Shown: in pieces, positions 12,871-23,372 of the stretch | Numbering within the stretch: position 1 is the first letter of the stretch | How the letters are laid out: each line of letters opens with the position of its first letter | NCBI GenBank assembly: GCA_033063855.1 | Contig: CP093831.1 | Span: 22,258,001 to 22,322,000, forward strand | Direction of reading: 5' to 3' | From: Smittia aterrima | Lineage: Eukaryota > Arthropoda > Insecta > Diptera > Chironomidae | Length of the DNA: 64,000 nucleotides | Program-made: the position numbers and the translations under genes | The notes under the pieces: generated by a model | The model's database searches: none | What the model was told of the DNA's origin: nothing | The model's input: the letters and a program-made list of their open reading frames with translations, nothing else

Positions 12871-14185
12871 ATGACAGAAGTAGATATTGAGAAGCTGTTG
12901 AAGAAGACGATTGCTCCGGCAAAAGTCCGTGACTCTTTAGTTGGAAGCGGTAAGTTCTCGTGTCTCGAATTGCACCATTCGTAGATTCGTTTGGCTGTGT
13001 GTGATTGTTTTAAAGAAGAAGAACTCCCCACATTAAACAATGAATTTCTAATTGTCAATCACAGCTTATCTTTCGGATGGAACGTTGTTGTTGGGCGATA
13101 ACGATGAAGAGCTTCCAGTGCACAAATTTCCCTTGATGACTGCATCGCCGGTGTTCCTTCGTCTCTTCAAGAACGATGCTGATCCTAATCACCACATCAG
13201 AATTAAAGGAATCTCGAAGGAGGCGATGATTGAGATTTGTCGTTTTGCCTACACTGAACAAATCAAATTGAATACAGACAACATGCTGACATTGTTCAAA
13301 GCTGCAAAAGGCCTTCAAATGAAGTTTTTGATGGAAAAAATCGTCAACTTTATTTGCGAGGAAGGAGTGAATAAAGAGACGGTTTTTAAAATTCTTCAAG
13401 CTAATCAATCTGAGAACAACTTTAGCATTACCACGAAATGCTTCGAGTATATCGAAACGAATTATCAGAAATGCTTGAAATCGAGTGACTTCTTGTTACT
13501 GTCACCTGATGCTTTCCGGAATATTTTGAAGACTTGTAAACGAATCCCCCAATCAGCAGCGAAGGCAGCAATCACCATTTGGTCTGCACAAATCGAAAAC
13601 CAAGACGAGGACCTTGATGAATTTATCGCCTTGTTACCAGTCAATGAAGAAGCTTGTGCATGCTCTAGCGAACCAAAACACTACGGAGCACACGAACAAG
13701 ACGTGTTTGACGGTATTTACACAAATATGAAGCGAAGACAAAAGGAACAGAGTTCAGAACAGGCATGGTTTGGCAATATCTTCTTTGATGGAAAAATTGC
13801 TCGAAAAAACTCACAATTCTCAAAACTTGCCATGAAGACTTCCTGCTATCGCATCGCCATTAATGTTATTCATTTCGTTTATGATTTGAGTTTAACTGAT
13901 TTATCTTTTAAGATTCGAATTAGTGATCTCACGAATAAGAAAGATTTGTTCAATGCTACTGTTGACATAAATAAGCAAGGCCGACCATTCTTCAGTTACG
14001 TTTTGCCACTACAAGTGCTTCCCTTCAACAGCAACATTTGTATTTCAATTGATTTTGGAAAATCACAGGATCGCATTTCGCTCGGAAATACTAGCATGAA
14101 GTTTGACTCAAATTATATCAACCTTGTTGGGGAACAATCGGATTCTGCTCAAATTATAGATTCAATCAATTTTGTTAAATGGTAA
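12871..14185 (+). CDS. BTB-BACK domain protein (BTBD2/BTBD6-like)
   Basis: Two exons, 12871-12949 and 13065-14185, join to 399 residues. Residues about 25-130 are a BTB/POZ domain: LSDGTLLLGDNDEELPVHKF, then SPVFLRLF, then RFAYTEQI. A BACK-like helical region follows (VFKILQANQ, CFEYIETNYQ, FLLLSPDAFRNIL). The C-terminal third, from AWFGNIFFDG, is beta-rich and could be a divergent PHR domain as in BTBD1/2/3/6, but that is inference. Such proteins usually act as Cullin-3 ubiquitin ligase adaptors. The short first exon supplies a coil-like lead of 26 residues. The gene sits between two tandem SLC5 copies on the same strand, with 225 and 372 bp gaps. A start inside exon 2 is unlikely because the BTB domain would lose its first strand. 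Confidence 0.85.
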
Positions 14186-14557
14186 AGCATTTTTGTGTAA
14201 TATTTTTCTCTCTAAACGGCTTAATAAAAAGTAAATTATAAAAGTTGGATCCTAAAACTAGAATGACTCATAACACTTTAACTCAAGAGGCTTGTAAAAA
14301 GCTCAAATTTATTGAGTCAACAAACAAAGACTTAATGACAAACTAAATTCGTTACAGTAAAAGCTTTAAAATCTTCTAACTTTGCTTTGCTGAAGAAATG
14401 TTTTTTGAGAAAACTTCCATAAATCATGACGAAGGCATCATAAAACACTTTTCTTATCTAATCTAATCGAAGTCTCTTGAGAAATCTGAAGATCAGATCA
14501 AACAAAGATTTTTTTGTTTTTCGTCTTCAGTCTCTTTGGAGTGATTTTTCAGCGAAG

Positions 14558-16559
14558 ATGTCTCAAAGTATTGAGAGCGTCAGTGAATCTTTAAAGCAAT
14601 TCGGATTAGCTGATTATTCAGTCTTCGTGTTTATGCTAATCGTTTGCTCATGCGTTGGACTTTTCTTCGGTTATCAAGATCATCAGAGAAGAAAGTCGAG
14701 TAAGCTGAAAAATCGTCGAGGCTCAGCAGCTCTTGAATATCTTCTCGGAGGTCAAAATGTTCAAGTCTTTCCTGGTAAGCTCGACGTTGCTTCTTGAAGC
14801 TTCTCTAAATTAATTCAAAATAAATTTAGTCGCAATGTCTCTCGTCGCAACTTTCGTTTCTGGAATCACTTTGCTTGGGACAAGCACTGAGATTTATCTT
14901 TACGGAACGCAATATGCTTTCATTCTCATCGGACCAACGATGATGGGAATCTTCATGCACTTCGTGATTATTCCCGTATTTTATGATTTAAAAGTTGTGA
15001 GCATGTACGAGGTGAGTGGCCTTTATCATGAAAAAGAAAATCATTCTCTTCAACGGTTATCTATTTCAGTATTTACAAAGACGGTTTGATATGAAAATGC
15101 GGCTTTTTGGTTCAATCATTGCTTCACTTTCAACAATCACGTGGCTACCAATCGTCATTTACGTCCCTGCTTTGGCTTTCAATCAAACGACTGGAATCGA
15201 TATTCACATAACGACTCCGATTGTCATGGCAGTTTGCGTCTTTTACACTTGCTTAGGTGGAATCAAAGCTGTGATCTGGACCGATGTGATTCAAATTGTC
15301 ATTATGTATGGCGTGATGGTCTTGCTGATGCTCAAGGGAACAGCAAACATTGGAGGCCTCGGAGTTGTTCTCGAGAGGAACTGGAGTGGAAACAGAATCG
15401 ATCCTCCCGAGTAAGTTTAATAAATTCATAATGACATCAACTTAATTAATTTCCCTAAAGCTTTCGAATGGATCCAACAATTCGTCACTCGTTTTGGACT
15501 TTGTTAATTGGAGGCTCATCTTATTGGATTATTGTAAACACAAACCAAAATGTAATTCAACGTTTCTTAGCATTGAGAAATCAGAAAGCAGCAAGGAACG
15601 GTTCACTTGTTTATGTCATTGGAATAACAATCTTAATCAGCATGTGCATCTACAACGGTTTGTTGCTTTATGCAACTTACTTCGATTGCGATCCGCTTAC
15701 AACAAAACTTGCTAAAGCAAAGGATCAACTTGTTCCATTGCTTGTAATGCAAACTTTGAAAGACATTCCTGGATTGCCTGGTCTTTTCATTGCCGGAGTG
15801 TTTTCAGGTGAAGAAAAATATTTTCTATTTTAATATTTAAATTATAATTTAGCAATTTTCCAAACAGCTGCTTTGAGCTCTTTATCTTCTGGCCTTAACT
15901 CGATGTCAGCTCTCGTGCTCGAAGATTATGTTAAGCCTTTCATGAAAGACGGAGTTTCAGAGCGTGCAAGTGCTTTAATCATGCGAGGAACTGTTCTCGT
16001 CCTAGGAATTTTATCAGTCGCTCTCGTTTATGTTGTTCAACACCTCGGATCAGTTCTTCAACTATCAATGAGTATTCCTGCAACTTGCGTCGGAAGTTTA
16101 TTTGGAGTTTTCATTATTGGAATGTTTGTGCCTTGGATTGGGAAACGAGCAGCGTTTTATGGAGCTGTCTTCGGTTCATTGGTGATGATTTACATCGTAG
16201 TCCGATCGCAGCTGGACATGGCGAGTGGATTGATGGTTTTCGAAACGAAAGAGACTTCGACTGAAGGATGCAGCTACAATTTTACTCAAGTCGAAGTTTC
16301 AATGAAGAAGGAAGAAAATGAAAACAGAGAATTTCATCACGTTTCGTATCTTTATTATTTGCCTTTGGGAACAGTTTTAACATGCGTCGCATCATTTGTC
16401 TTGAGTTGTTTCTTTGGATTTGAAGATGCTAGCGATGTTGATTTAAATTTGCTGGCTCCATGCATCAGAAAATATTTTAAGAAAAATCAGAAAAACGAGA
16501 ATGAAAAAGTTGAAATGGAAGTGTTGACTAAAGAAATAATCAACGACAATAAAGAGTAA
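14558..16559 (+). CDS. SLC5 sodium-coupled monocarboxylate-type transporter, copy 2
   Basis: Five exons: 14558-14774, 14830-15011, 15070-15410, 15461-15807 and 15868-16559. The exon lengths (217, 182, 341, 347, 692) and total (592 residues) are exactly those of copy 1, and intron phases match, so this is a tandem duplicate. The same SLC5 marks are present (EYLLGGQNVQVFPG, AVCVFYTCLGGIKAVIWTDV, KDIPGLPGLFIAGVFSG). Divergence is greatest in the extracellular loop near residue 490 (NFTQVEVSMKKEENENREFH) and in the C-terminal tail, which is richer in Glu/Lys here. The substrate may have diverged, but the sequence does not show how. Its 3' end faces the zinc-finger cluster, with only 49 bp between stop codons. 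Confidence 0.9.
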
Positions 16560-16608
16560 ACAAGATTAAGCAACTGAATAAAATAAAATTTGTTTCGATT
16601 AAATATTT

Positions 16609-17907
16609 CTAAATTTTGTGTGATCTGATTTTCATGTGAGCTTTTATACATTGCAATGCTTTCGTTTGATGATTGCACTTTGGGCACTTAAAGTTTTTGG
16701 GTCCGATTTGAATTTCCTCGTGATCGTTCAGTTCTTTAATATTTTCAAACTTTTGATGACATCCTTTAATGTTACAAAGCAAAGACTTTTGTCTTCCTGA
16801 ATGCATTTTTATGTGTTGTTTCAAATAATATTTACTCATTGACTTTCTGCAGATTGGGCATGAAATCTTTAAATGATTGCTCATGTGATCTCTCAGCAAA
16901 AGTTTGTTCTTAAATATTTTAGCACACAAATTGCACTGAACTTGGGCAATCTCATGCTTTTGTCTCTTATGATTGTATAAACTTTTCTTAGTTGGACAAA
17001 CTTTCTCACAATCGTCACACTCAAATTTTGCTGGTGAGAAATGCTGATCAACGTGTTTCCTGAGAAGATGCGGAGCTATCATGTGCTGACAAATGTGGCA
17101 AGGAATTTTGAGATGAAAGTTCATGTGTAGTAGTAGATGTTTCTTTGATTTAGATATTTTGCCACAAACATCGCAATGGAACTTGATTTGACTGTGAACA
17201 TCTCTCTCGTGATGGTACAATCCGCTTTTAGTTGCAAATGAACGATCACAAGTTTTGCATTCGAATTTTGTTTCTGGTTCCACAGCGAAGACTCCGTGGC
17301 GATGTTGTTGTTGATGATTTTTCAGTTGAGTATTGAGTGCAAAGGTCTGATTGCAAGTTGCACATGAAAACTTCTTCACGTGAGTCTGAAAATGATTTTT
17401 AAGACTTTCCTTGTTTGAAGTTTTGAAATTACATCTGCTACAATGCCAATTTGAGTCCTTGAGGTGATCATGAGCTTGATGATTCTTCTTGCAGTTGTCA
17501 CAATCAAATTTGAGATCGCACAAGCGACATTCTTCAATTATTTCTGATTTGCTTTTCAAACCACATTGATTGCACTTTTGATTTCTTTCGCAAATTTTTA
17601 AATGATATTTTAAGTTACTTGAATGCGTATTTGAGAACTCACACTTGCCGCAAACTAAATAAGTTTTAAACAACTTGACAGGATTTTTTGTCCGTTTTCT
17701 GTTAAATTTCTTTAAAATTATTTTCACTTCTTTAACTTCTCCGAACTCTGGTTCTGGATCTTCTGGCATAATAAACACGAAATGCCGTTCTGGTTCATGT
17801 TTAATGTTCCCAACAATTGGATCTTCACATGTGAACTGATCGAGAACTTCAATCTCTGGTTCGCGTTTGATTTTGTCGACGATTTCTTGCTGATAACAAT
17901 TTTCCAT
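16609..17907 (-). CDS. C2H2 zinc-finger protein, cluster copy 1
   Basis: Single exon of 432 residues starting at the ATG at 17907; the open frame extends further up but only to a TTG. Residues about 1-55 form the family's own leader: two sumoylation-like sites (DKIKREPE and GNIKHEPE), QFTCED between them, then HFVFIMPEDPEPE. A Cys-rich segment follows (CRLCDLKFDCDNCKKNH), then about ten C2H2 fingers such as WHC-x2-C, FSCATC, FECKTC, FHCDVC, FECDDC and VQCNLC. It is a probable nuclear DNA-binding regulator with unknown target. Oddity: in the penultimate finger the last ligand His is Gln (HEEIQ, where the paralogues have H[KE]EIH), so that finger is probably damaged. Linkers are not the canonical TGEKP type. 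Confidence 0.85.
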   Translation of the reverse strand: MENCYQQEIVDKIKREPEIEVLDQFTCEDPIVGNIKHEPERHFVFIMPEDPEPEFGEVKEVKIILKKFNRKRTKNPVKLFKTYLVCGKCEFSNTHSSNLKYHLKICERNQKCNQCGLKSKSEIIEECRLCDLKFDCDNCKKNHQAHDHLKDSNWHCSRCNFKTSNKESLKNHFQTHVKKFSCATCNQTFALNTQLKNHQQQHRHGVFAVEPETKFECKTCDRSFATKSGLYHHERDVHSQIKFHCDVCGKISKSKKHLLLHMNFHLKIPCHICQHMIAPHLLRKHVDQHFSPAKFECDDCEKVCPTKKSLYNHKRQKHEIAQVQCNLCAKIFKNKLLLRDHMSNHLKISCPICRKSMSKYYLKQHIKMHSGRQKSLLCNIKGCHQKFENIKELNDHEEIQIGPKNFKCPKCNHQTKALQCIKAHMKIRSHKI

Positions 17908-18252
17908 TGCGAACTTAAAGTTTCTTTCATCAATTGTGATCGAATACAAAGATCTCCTAAATCACTTTTCAACCTAAATCGGCTAATGTCCTAGAATACT
18001 TTTCTTAGTCAAGGCTTTGCTGTTTTCTAAAACCAATATAAAAACTCTTTTTAGTTCTATTAATTTTTGCGCGGAGCTTAGTCGAGTTCAATTCACCACC
18101 AACCAATACCTGCATTCTTGTCATGAAATTTTAAACGCCGTCACTAACATTCTGAAAGTTAAAACGGAAACATTTTGCTGAGTTAGTAAAAATAATCATT
18201 TTGCTTAAGGTACAAAAATTATATTTACTTCAATCTTTTACAGAAATGATTT

Positions 18253-19557
18253 TTAAGTTTCATGAAATTGGCTTTTCATGTGTCGTGTCATATCCTGCAA
18301 TTCTTTTGTTCGATATTTGCACTTTGGACACTTGTAGTTTTTCTGTCCGATGTGGATTTCCTTGTGTTTTTTCAATTCTTCGATGCACTCAAACTTTTGA
18401 GGGCACCTCATTATGTCACAAAGCAAAGACTTTTGTCGACCTGTGGGATGAGACACTTTCATGTGACGGTTCAATTCCTTTTTAGTAATTGATTTTTGGC
18501 ACAATGAACATGGAACCTTGATATGATGAACTATATGCGCTCTTATTAAAATTTTGTTTTGAAATGTCTTGCAACACAAATCGCATTGAACTTGATCGAT
18601 CTCATGATTTATTGATTTATGAATGTCCAGATTATGCTTGTTTGCATAAACCTTTTTACAAGCGTCGCATTTAAACTTTATCGTTGACGAATGTTCCTCA
18701 ACGTGTTCCTTAAGACGATGCGGAGCTAACATGCGTTTACAGATTGGGCAAGGAACTTTGATATGAGTGTTCAGATGAGGACGTAAACTGTCTTTAGAGT
18801 TGAATGTTTTGCCACAAATATCGCAATGGAACTTTAATAACTTTAATTTACTATGAAGAAATCTTTCGTGTTGATATAATCCTCTCTTATTTATAAAAGA
18901 GCTTTCGCAAATTTTGCATTCAAATTTTTCAACTGCTTCTGTGACATAAACTCCGTGGCGATGTTGCTTCTGATGATTTTTCAAATAATCATTTCGTGAA
19001 AAATTCTTTTTACAAGTCTCGCAAGAAAACTTCATTACGTGAGTACGAAAATGACTTCTTAAACTTATTTTAGTTAAAGTTCTAAAATCGCATTTGGGGC
19101 ATTGCCATTTTGTGCCCATGCGATGATCGTTATCGTGATTTTTCTTGCAGTTGTCACAATCAAATTTGAGATCGCAGAAGAAACAATTTCTATTTTTTTC
19201 TGGTTTACTTTTCAACCCACATTTCATGCATTTTTGGGGTGTGCAAACTTTAAAATGATAATTCAAGTCACTTGGTTGCCTAGTTGCGAAGTCACACTTA
19301 TCGCAAATGAAATAAGTTTCGTACAACTTTGATGGACTTTTCCATTTTCTGTCGAATTTCCACAAAATTATTTTCACTTCCTTCACTTCTTTGATATCTG
19401 GTTCTGGATCATCTGGCATAATAAACACGAAATGTCTTTCTGGCTCATGTTTGATGTTCCCAACAATTAAATCTTCACACGTGAACTGATCCAGAACTTT
19501 AATCTCTGGTTCTCGTTTGATTTTGCCGACGATTTCTTGCTGATAATTATTCTCCAT
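18253..19557 (-). CDS. C2H2 zinc-finger protein, cluster copy 2
   Basis: Single exon of 434 residues from the ATG at 19557; a longer reading would need a GTG start. It has the same leader with two I-K-x-E-P-E sites (GKIKREPE, GNIKHEPE) and HFVFIMPDDPEPD. The Cys-rich segment CFFCDLKFDCDNCKKNH is followed by about ten C2H2 fingers (WQCPKC, FSCETC, FECKIC, FHCDIC, FKCDAC, VQCDLC and others). Two fingers are of the short I/V-PC-x2-C type with compact spacing. The penultimate finger keeps both His (HKEIH), unlike copy 1. It lies about 350 bp upstream of copy 1 in the same orientation. Relative to copies 1, 3 and 4 it is the most divergent in the finger contact positions, suggesting a different DNA target (inference). 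Confidence 0.85.
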   Translation of the reverse strand: MENNYQQEIVGKIKREPEIKVLDQFTCEDLIVGNIKHEPERHFVFIMPDDPEPDIKEVKEVKIILWKFDRKWKSPSKLYETYFICDKCDFATRQPSDLNYHFKVCTPQKCMKCGLKSKPEKNRNCFFCDLKFDCDNCKKNHDNDHRMGTKWQCPKCDFRTLTKISLRSHFRTHVMKFSCETCKKNFSRNDYLKNHQKQHRHGVYVTEAVEKFECKICESSFINKRGLYQHERFLHSKLKLLKFHCDICGKTFNSKDSLRPHLNTHIKVPCPICKRMLAPHRLKEHVEEHSSTIKFKCDACKKVYANKHNLDIHKSINHEIDQVQCDLCCKTFQNKILIRAHIVHHIKVPCSLCQKSITKKELNRHMKVSHPTGRQKSLLCDIMRCPQKFECIEELKKHKEIHIGQKNYKCPKCKYRTKELQDMTRHMKSQFHET

Positions 19558-20169
19558 GGCGAAAATAAATATTTTCTGAACTGATGTGAACTGGTCGAAA
19601 GCTGAACTAAAAATGATTCTCAGATAAATTTTTACACTTTTCAAAACAACATTTAATCTCTTCACACGAATGATTCGAATATTTCTTTACCTGACAATTC
19701 AGTTGTCTTATTAGAAAACTTAGATATCTAAGACGCCGAGAAAACCAAACAAAATGATTTTTTTTTTGATCGTCCTCTTGAACTTGTAATCTTTTTGCGT
19801 CTCTTGGTTTGTTTACTAAAATGTAGAAACAACATCAAATAAAGTTTTGGAACTTAAATCATTTAAGTTAAATGAACTTACTTGTAGATCCTAATCTAGA
19901 TTAAAAAACTTTTTAATTGAAAAATTCAATTTTACACTGAATTTTGCTGAGCGTTTGTCTATTTCACCATCAACCAATACAATCATTTGTCATGTAATTT
20001 GAAACGGCGACACTAACATTCTGAAAAGAACAAAAATATTTCTGAGTCAAATGAAGCGAGAAATCTTCAATAGAGAAAATCTGATTTAGATTGAAATTAT
20101 ATAAATTTATTGATTTTAAAAGTTTAAACATAACTTATCGTCACTTATGAACATAATTTTATCAAAAGT

Positions 20170-21480
20170 TTATTTTATTATTTTAGTTTCATGCGATTTC
20201 CTTCTCATGTGATCTTTCATATCACGCAGTGTTTCCGTTTGATGATTGCACTTTGGGCACTTGTAGTTTTTGGGTCCGATGTGAATCTCCTTGTGATCGT
20301 TCAGTTCTGTAAAATTTTTAAACTTTTGATGACATCCTTCAATGTTACAAAGCAAAGACTTTTGTCTTCTTGAATGCATTTTCATGTGCTTTTTCAAATT
20401 ACTTTTACTCGTTGGCTTTCTGCATATTGGGCATGAAATCTTTACATGAATCCTCATGTGTCTTCTCAGAACATTTATGTTTTTAAATATCGCAGAACAC
20501 AAATCGCACTGAACTGGGGCAATCTCATGTTTTAATTTCTTATGAGCGCCTAGTAGCTTTTTGGTTGAATAGACTTTTTCACAATCGTCACACTCGAACT
20601 TTACTGCTGACGAATGCTGATCAACGTGTTCCCTGAGAAGATGCGGAGCTATCATGTATTGACAAATCGGGCAAGGAATTTTGAGATGCAAGTTTATATG
20701 ACTTTGTAGATTGTACTTAGTTTTAGATACTTTGCCACAAATATCGCAATGGAACTTCATTTGAGTGTGAACATCTCTCTCATGATGATACAATCCGATT
20801 TTAGTTGCGAATAATCGATCGCAAGTGCGGCATTCAAATTTCGTTTCTGATTTCGTGGCGGAATCTCCGTGGCGATGTTGTTGTTGATGATTTTTCAGTT
20901 GAAATTTTTGTGCGAATTTTTGTTGGCAAGTTTCGCATGAAAATTTTTTTAAGTGAGTTTGATAATGCTGTTTTAGACATCTTTTAATCAAAGTTTTGTG
21001 ATCACACTTGCTACAATGCCAGTTTGAGTCCTTGACATGAACTTGATCCTGATGATTCTTCTTGCAGTTGTCACAATCAAATTTGAGATCGCAAAAGCCA
21101 CATTCTTTAATATTTTCTGATTTGGTTATCGAACCACATTTATTGCACTTTTGAAGAGTTTCACAAACTTTTAAATGTTTCTTCAAGTGTACCAATGTCT
21201 TAGTGGCGAAGTTACAACAAATGCCACAAACTAAATAAGATTCAAACAACTTTGCAGGATTTTTCTTCCATTTTCTGTCAAATTTCCTCAAAGTTATTTT
21301 CACTTCCTTAATTTCTTCTTCTGGTTCTAGATCATCTGGCATAATAAACACGAAATGACGTTCTGGCTCATGTTTGATGTTCACAACAATTGAATCTTCA
21401 CATGTGAACTGGTCGAGTACTTCACTTTCTGGTTCTTGTTTGATTTTGCCGATGATTTCTTGCCGATAAATATTTTCCAT
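20170..21480 (-). CDS. C2H2 zinc-finger protein, cluster copy 3
   Basis: Single exon, 436 residues, true ATG at 21480. The leader has GKIKQEPE and VNIKHEPE, QFTCED, HFVFIMPDDLEPEE. A Cys-rich segment CGFCDLKFDCDNCKKNH follows, then about ten C2H2 fingers beginning WHCSKC and ending KCPKC. Both sumoylation-like sites are conserved despite changes around them (KREPE to KQEPE), arguing that they are used. The tail ends in Lys/Ile-rich residues. Flanking DNA upstream (near 21.5-21.9 kb) resembles that upstream of copies 2 and 4, so the duplication unit included the promoter region. Confidence 0.85.
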   Translation of the reverse strand: MENIYRQEIIGKIKQEPESEVLDQFTCEDSIVVNIKHEPERHFVFIMPDDLEPEEEIKEVKITLRKFDRKWKKNPAKLFESYLVCGICCNFATKTLVHLKKHLKVCETLQKCNKCGSITKSENIKECGFCDLKFDCDNCKKNHQDQVHVKDSNWHCSKCDHKTLIKRCLKQHYQTHLKKFSCETCQQKFAQKFQLKNHQQQHRHGDSATKSETKFECRTCDRLFATKIGLYHHERDVHTQMKFHCDICGKVSKTKYNLQSHINLHLKIPCPICQYMIAPHLLREHVDQHSSAVKFECDDCEKVYSTKKLLGAHKKLKHEIAPVQCDLCSAIFKNINVLRRHMRIHVKISCPICRKPTSKSNLKKHMKMHSRRQKSLLCNIEGCHQKFKNFTELNDHKEIHIGPKNYKCPKCNHQTETLRDMKDHMRRKSHETKIIK

Positions 21481-22070
21481 AGCGAACTTAAAATTTTTGT
21501 GAACAGATGTTAACTGATCGAAGGTTGAACTAAAAATGAATTCTTAAATAAATGTTCATCCTTTTCTAAACAACATTTATTCTCTTTTCACGCATAATTC
21601 GAATTTTTCTTTACCTTAAATTTCTGTTGTCTTATTAGAAAACTTAGTTATCTAATGATTTTTTGATCTTCCTCTTGAGTTTTTAAATTACTTATGTCTC
21701 TTGATTTGATGACTCAAAGGTAGAAACATCAAATGAAGTCTTGGAACTCAAATGAACTTACTAGAATCCTCATCAATATTAAAAAATTCCCTTATTATTA
21801 AAAAGTAGTTTTAGCACTGATCTTAGTTGAGCGTTTGCTCATTTCACCATCAAGCAATACAATCATCTGTCATGTAATTTAAAACGGCGACACTAAGTTA
21901 GTGTCACTAACATTCTGAAAAGAACGAAAATATTTCTGAGTCAATGGAAATGAATAATCTGAAGTAGAGACAATCTGATTTAGAATGAAATTCTAAATTT
22001 ATTTTTATTGATTCTAAAAGTTTGAACATACATGTATGTAACTTATCGTCACTTATAAACATTTATTTTA

Positions 22071-23372
22071 TCAAAAGTTTATTTTAGTTTCATGCGATTT
22101 ACTTCTCATATGTTTCTTCATATCTTGCAGTGTTGTCGTATGATAATCACAATTCGGGCATTTGTAGGATCTTGGTCTGATGTGAATCTCTTCGTGATCG
22201 CTCAGTTCTTTAATATTTTCAAACTTTTGTTGGCATCCTTTAATTTTACATGCTAAGAACTTTTGTCCTGATGAATGCATTTTCATGTGTTTTTTCAATG
22301 CATCTTTACACATTGACTTTCTGCAAATTGAGCATTGAACCTTCAAATGATTCCTTATATGCACTCTCAGTAAAAGCTTGTTCTTAAATATTTTAGTACA
22401 CAAATCGCACTGAACTTCATTAATCTCATGCTTTTGACGTTTATGATAGTATAAACTGTTCTTTGTTGGACAAACTTTCTCACAATCGTCACATTCGAAC
22501 TTTTCTGATGCTGAATGCAGTTCAATGTGTTCCCTGAGACGACGACAAGCTATCATGTGTTGACAAATCGGGCAAGAAATTTTAAGATGTGTTTGCATGT
22601 GTTGATGTAGATGGTTCTTAGTTTTAATTATTTTGCCACAAATATCACAATGTAACTTCATTTGACTGTGAACATCTCTCTCATGACGCAATAATCCGCT
22701 TTTAGTTGCAAAAGAACGATCGCAAGTGCTGCATTCAAATTTACTTTCTGGTTTCGTAGCGAAAACACCGTGGCGATGGTTCTGTTGATGATTTTGCAAT
22801 TGAAGTTTTTGTGCGAAGATTTGTTGGCAAGTTTCGCATGTAAACTTCTTCACATGGATCAGATAATGTTGTTTTAGACTTATTTTGTTTAAAGTTTTAA
22901 AATCACATTTGCTGCAATGCCAGTTTGAGTCCTTGTAATGATCTTGATCCTGATGATTCTTTTTACAGTTGTCACAATCAAATTTAAGATCGCAAAAGCC
23001 ACATTCTTTAATTTTCTCTGATTTTTTCTTCAAGCCACACCCTTTGCACTGTTGAAGAGCTTCACAAACTTTATAATGTGATTTCAAGTTATGTAATAGC
23101 CTAGTTGCGAAGTCGCAATTATTGCAAACGAAATAAGATTCGAAGAACTTTGCAGGATTTTTATATTTTTTGTCAAATTTCCTCAAAATGATTTTGACTT
23201 CTATCAATTCTTCTGGTTCTGGATCATCTGGCATTATAAACACGAAATGTCGCTCTGGTTCATGTTTGATATTTCCAACAATTGAATCTTCACATGTGAA
23301 CTGATCGAGTACTTCAATCTCTGGTTCTTGTTTGATTTTGCCGACGATTTCTTGCAAATGTGGATTTTCCAT
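22071..23372 (-). CDS. C2H2 zinc-finger protein, cluster copy 4
   Basis: Single exon, 433 residues, from the ATG at 23372; a TTG four codons upstream is not used. The leader has GKIKQEPE and GNIKHEPE with HFVFIMPDDPEPEE. The Cys-rich CGFCDLKFDCDNCKKNH segment is followed by about ten fingers (WHCSKC, FTCETC, FECSTC, LHCDIC, FECDDC, VQCDLC, VQCSIC, YKCPNC). It is the most upstream member of the cluster and is followed by a gene-poor 3.6 kb. Like its paralogues it lacks a recognisable ZAD or KRAB domain at the N-terminus; the acidic SUMO-motif leader takes that place. Confidence 0.85.
   Translation of the reverse strand: MENPHLQEIVGKIKQEPEIEVLDQFTCEDSIVGNIKHEPERHFVFIMPDDPEPEELIEVKIILRKFDKKYKNPAKFFESYFVCNNCDFATRLLHNLKSHYKVCEALQQCKGCGLKKKSEKIKECGFCDLKFDCDNCKKNHQDQDHYKDSNWHCSKCDFKTLNKISLKQHYLIHVKKFTCETCQQIFAQKLQLQNHQQNHRHGVFATKPESKFECSTCDRSFATKSGLLRHERDVHSQMKLHCDICGKIIKTKNHLHQHMQTHLKISCPICQHMIACRRLREHIELHSASEKFECDDCEKVCPTKNSLYYHKRQKHEINEVQCDLCTKIFKNKLLLRVHIRNHLKVQCSICRKSMCKDALKKHMKMHSSGQKFLACKIKGCQQKFENIKELSDHEEIHIRPRSYKCPNCDYHTTTLQDMKKHMRSKSHETKINF

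Noticed and set aside
17907..17949. Upstream extension of zinc-finger copy 1
   Set aside because: It begins at TTG, and the conserved leader MEN of the other copies aligns with the ATG at 17907.
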